Both the position numbers and the translations under genes were made by a program. From positions 1 to 64,000 of the forward strand of contig NZ_VMYE01000003.1 of NCBI RefSeq assembly GCF_007655255.1: a DNA stretch of 64,000 bases, written 5' to 3'. The first letter of the stretch is position 1; every line of letters starts with the position of its first letter. Shown here piece by piece: positions 60,171-64,000 of the stretch. The notes beneath the pieces were generated by a model. That model was not told the DNA's origin, searched no databases, and saw nothing but the letters and a program-made list of their open reading frames with translations. The stretch comes from Extensimonas perlucida. Lineage in GTDB: Bacteria > Pseudomonadota > Gammaproteobacteria > Burkholderiales > Burkholderiaceae_C.

Positions 60171-60247
60171 AAAAATGTTTTTGATGGTAACAATAAAAAT
60201 ATCGAGATTTGCTTAGGGTTTCCACCAATTCCAAGACAAACATTTTT
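60171..60247. promoter_or_regulatory. divergent promoter/operator region of the bph genes
   Basis: The inverted arms AAAAATGTTT (60171-60180) and AAACATTTTT (60238-60247) flank an AT-rich core containing GATGGTAACAATAAAAATAT. This is much richer in A and T than the surroundings and lies between the divergent GntR and bphX genes. It is a candidate binding region for the GntR repressor. Confidence 0.5.
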
Positions 60248-60319
60248 CATCATAATTACCAACCATCGAACGGATGTTCAGAAGACCACCCGCCAGCCAT
60301 CATCACCACTGGAGCACGC

Positions 60320-62174
<1,855 letters not shown>

Positions 62175-62277
62175 TTGGAATAAACGTCGTCCATTGACCA
62201 CAATTTACTGGAGACTGGTTGTCTGTGAGAGCAGCGAATGCCAGTTACCCAACACATGAATTCAGGAGACTCTAACC

Positions 62278-64000
<1,723 letters not shown>

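Overview
The window is GC-rich, gene-dense chromosomal DNA, most likely from a betaproteobacterium of the family Comamonadaceae (Acidovorax/Alicycliphilus/Comamonas-like). The evidence is the dnaA-dnaN-gyrB cluster, the pilT/pilU pair next to yggS, the rsmI-yraN-diaA-dolP neighbourhood, tripartite-tricarboxylate and TRAP transport proteins, and many acyl-CoA catabolism genes. The genus is an inference.

Layout. 1-2.0 kb: a truncated-looking Cache/PAS sensor and two tandem copies of a palindromic repeat. 2.0-12.5 kb (minus strand): argH, a giant alpha-2-macroglobulin and pbpC in tight succession. 12.7-14.6 kb: a LytS/AlgZ-type kinase and LytTR response regulator. 14.6-15.5 kb: a ZIP metal transporter. 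15.9-22.4 kb: a GntR regulator and a catabolic set (class III CoA-transferase, two acyl-CoA dehydrogenases, MmgE/PrpD protein, MaoC hydratase) headed by an operator-like palindrome. 22.7-26.1 kb: a Tat-exported molybdenum hydroxylase (iorA/iorB type) with a MocA-like cofactor enzyme. 26.2-30.2 kb: amine oxidase, cupin and SDR genes opposite a LysR regulator. 30.6-33.5 kb: arsenic genes (thiol-redox protein, ArsP-like permease, arsH, arsC) abutting the 3' end of gyrB. 33.6-39.2 kb: gyrB, dnaN, dnaA. 39.4-43.4 kb: a YchJ-like protein and a fatty-acyl degradation operon. 43.5-49.1 kb: prfC, rsmI, yraN, ppk2, diaA-like and BON lipoprotein. 49.2-53.8 kb: a dehydrogenase, pilU, a cyclic-nucleotide-binding protein, pilT, yggS. 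53.9-58.0 kb: tctB, tctA, a DMT exporter and a TRAP solute-binding protein. 58.1-64.0 kb: a biphenyl-type upper pathway: ferredoxin reductase bphA4 and a GntR regulator on one side, and a BphX-like membrane protein, dioxygenase large and small subunits, Rieske ferredoxin and dihydrodiol dehydrogenase (cut by the window edge) on the other.

The most unusual signal is a dispersed family of about 167 bp, present as six complete copies in both orientations. Each copy is one long imperfect palindrome with TAGGAGCC/GGCTCCTA ends and a central CCCCATAG hairpin. Several copies carry matching changes in both arms. One copy sits in frame inside the alpha-2-macroglobulin gene, adding about 55 codons, and two copies are in tandem. 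A second, shorter repeat family (core AGCTGCTTGCGCTT) occurs about ten times, including inside pbpC, iorB and the start of the DMT transporter gene. A third palindrome (GTCATTGCGAG ends) lies beside prfC.

The biphenyl genes form a multicomponent Rieske dioxygenase system whose parts resemble, from memory, LB400/B-356 (oxygenase) and KKS102 (reductase), but in a different gene order. The large subunit has a serine where the Rieske motif normally has glycine. The arsenic genes look like a foreign insertion next to gyrB and lack a visible arsR.
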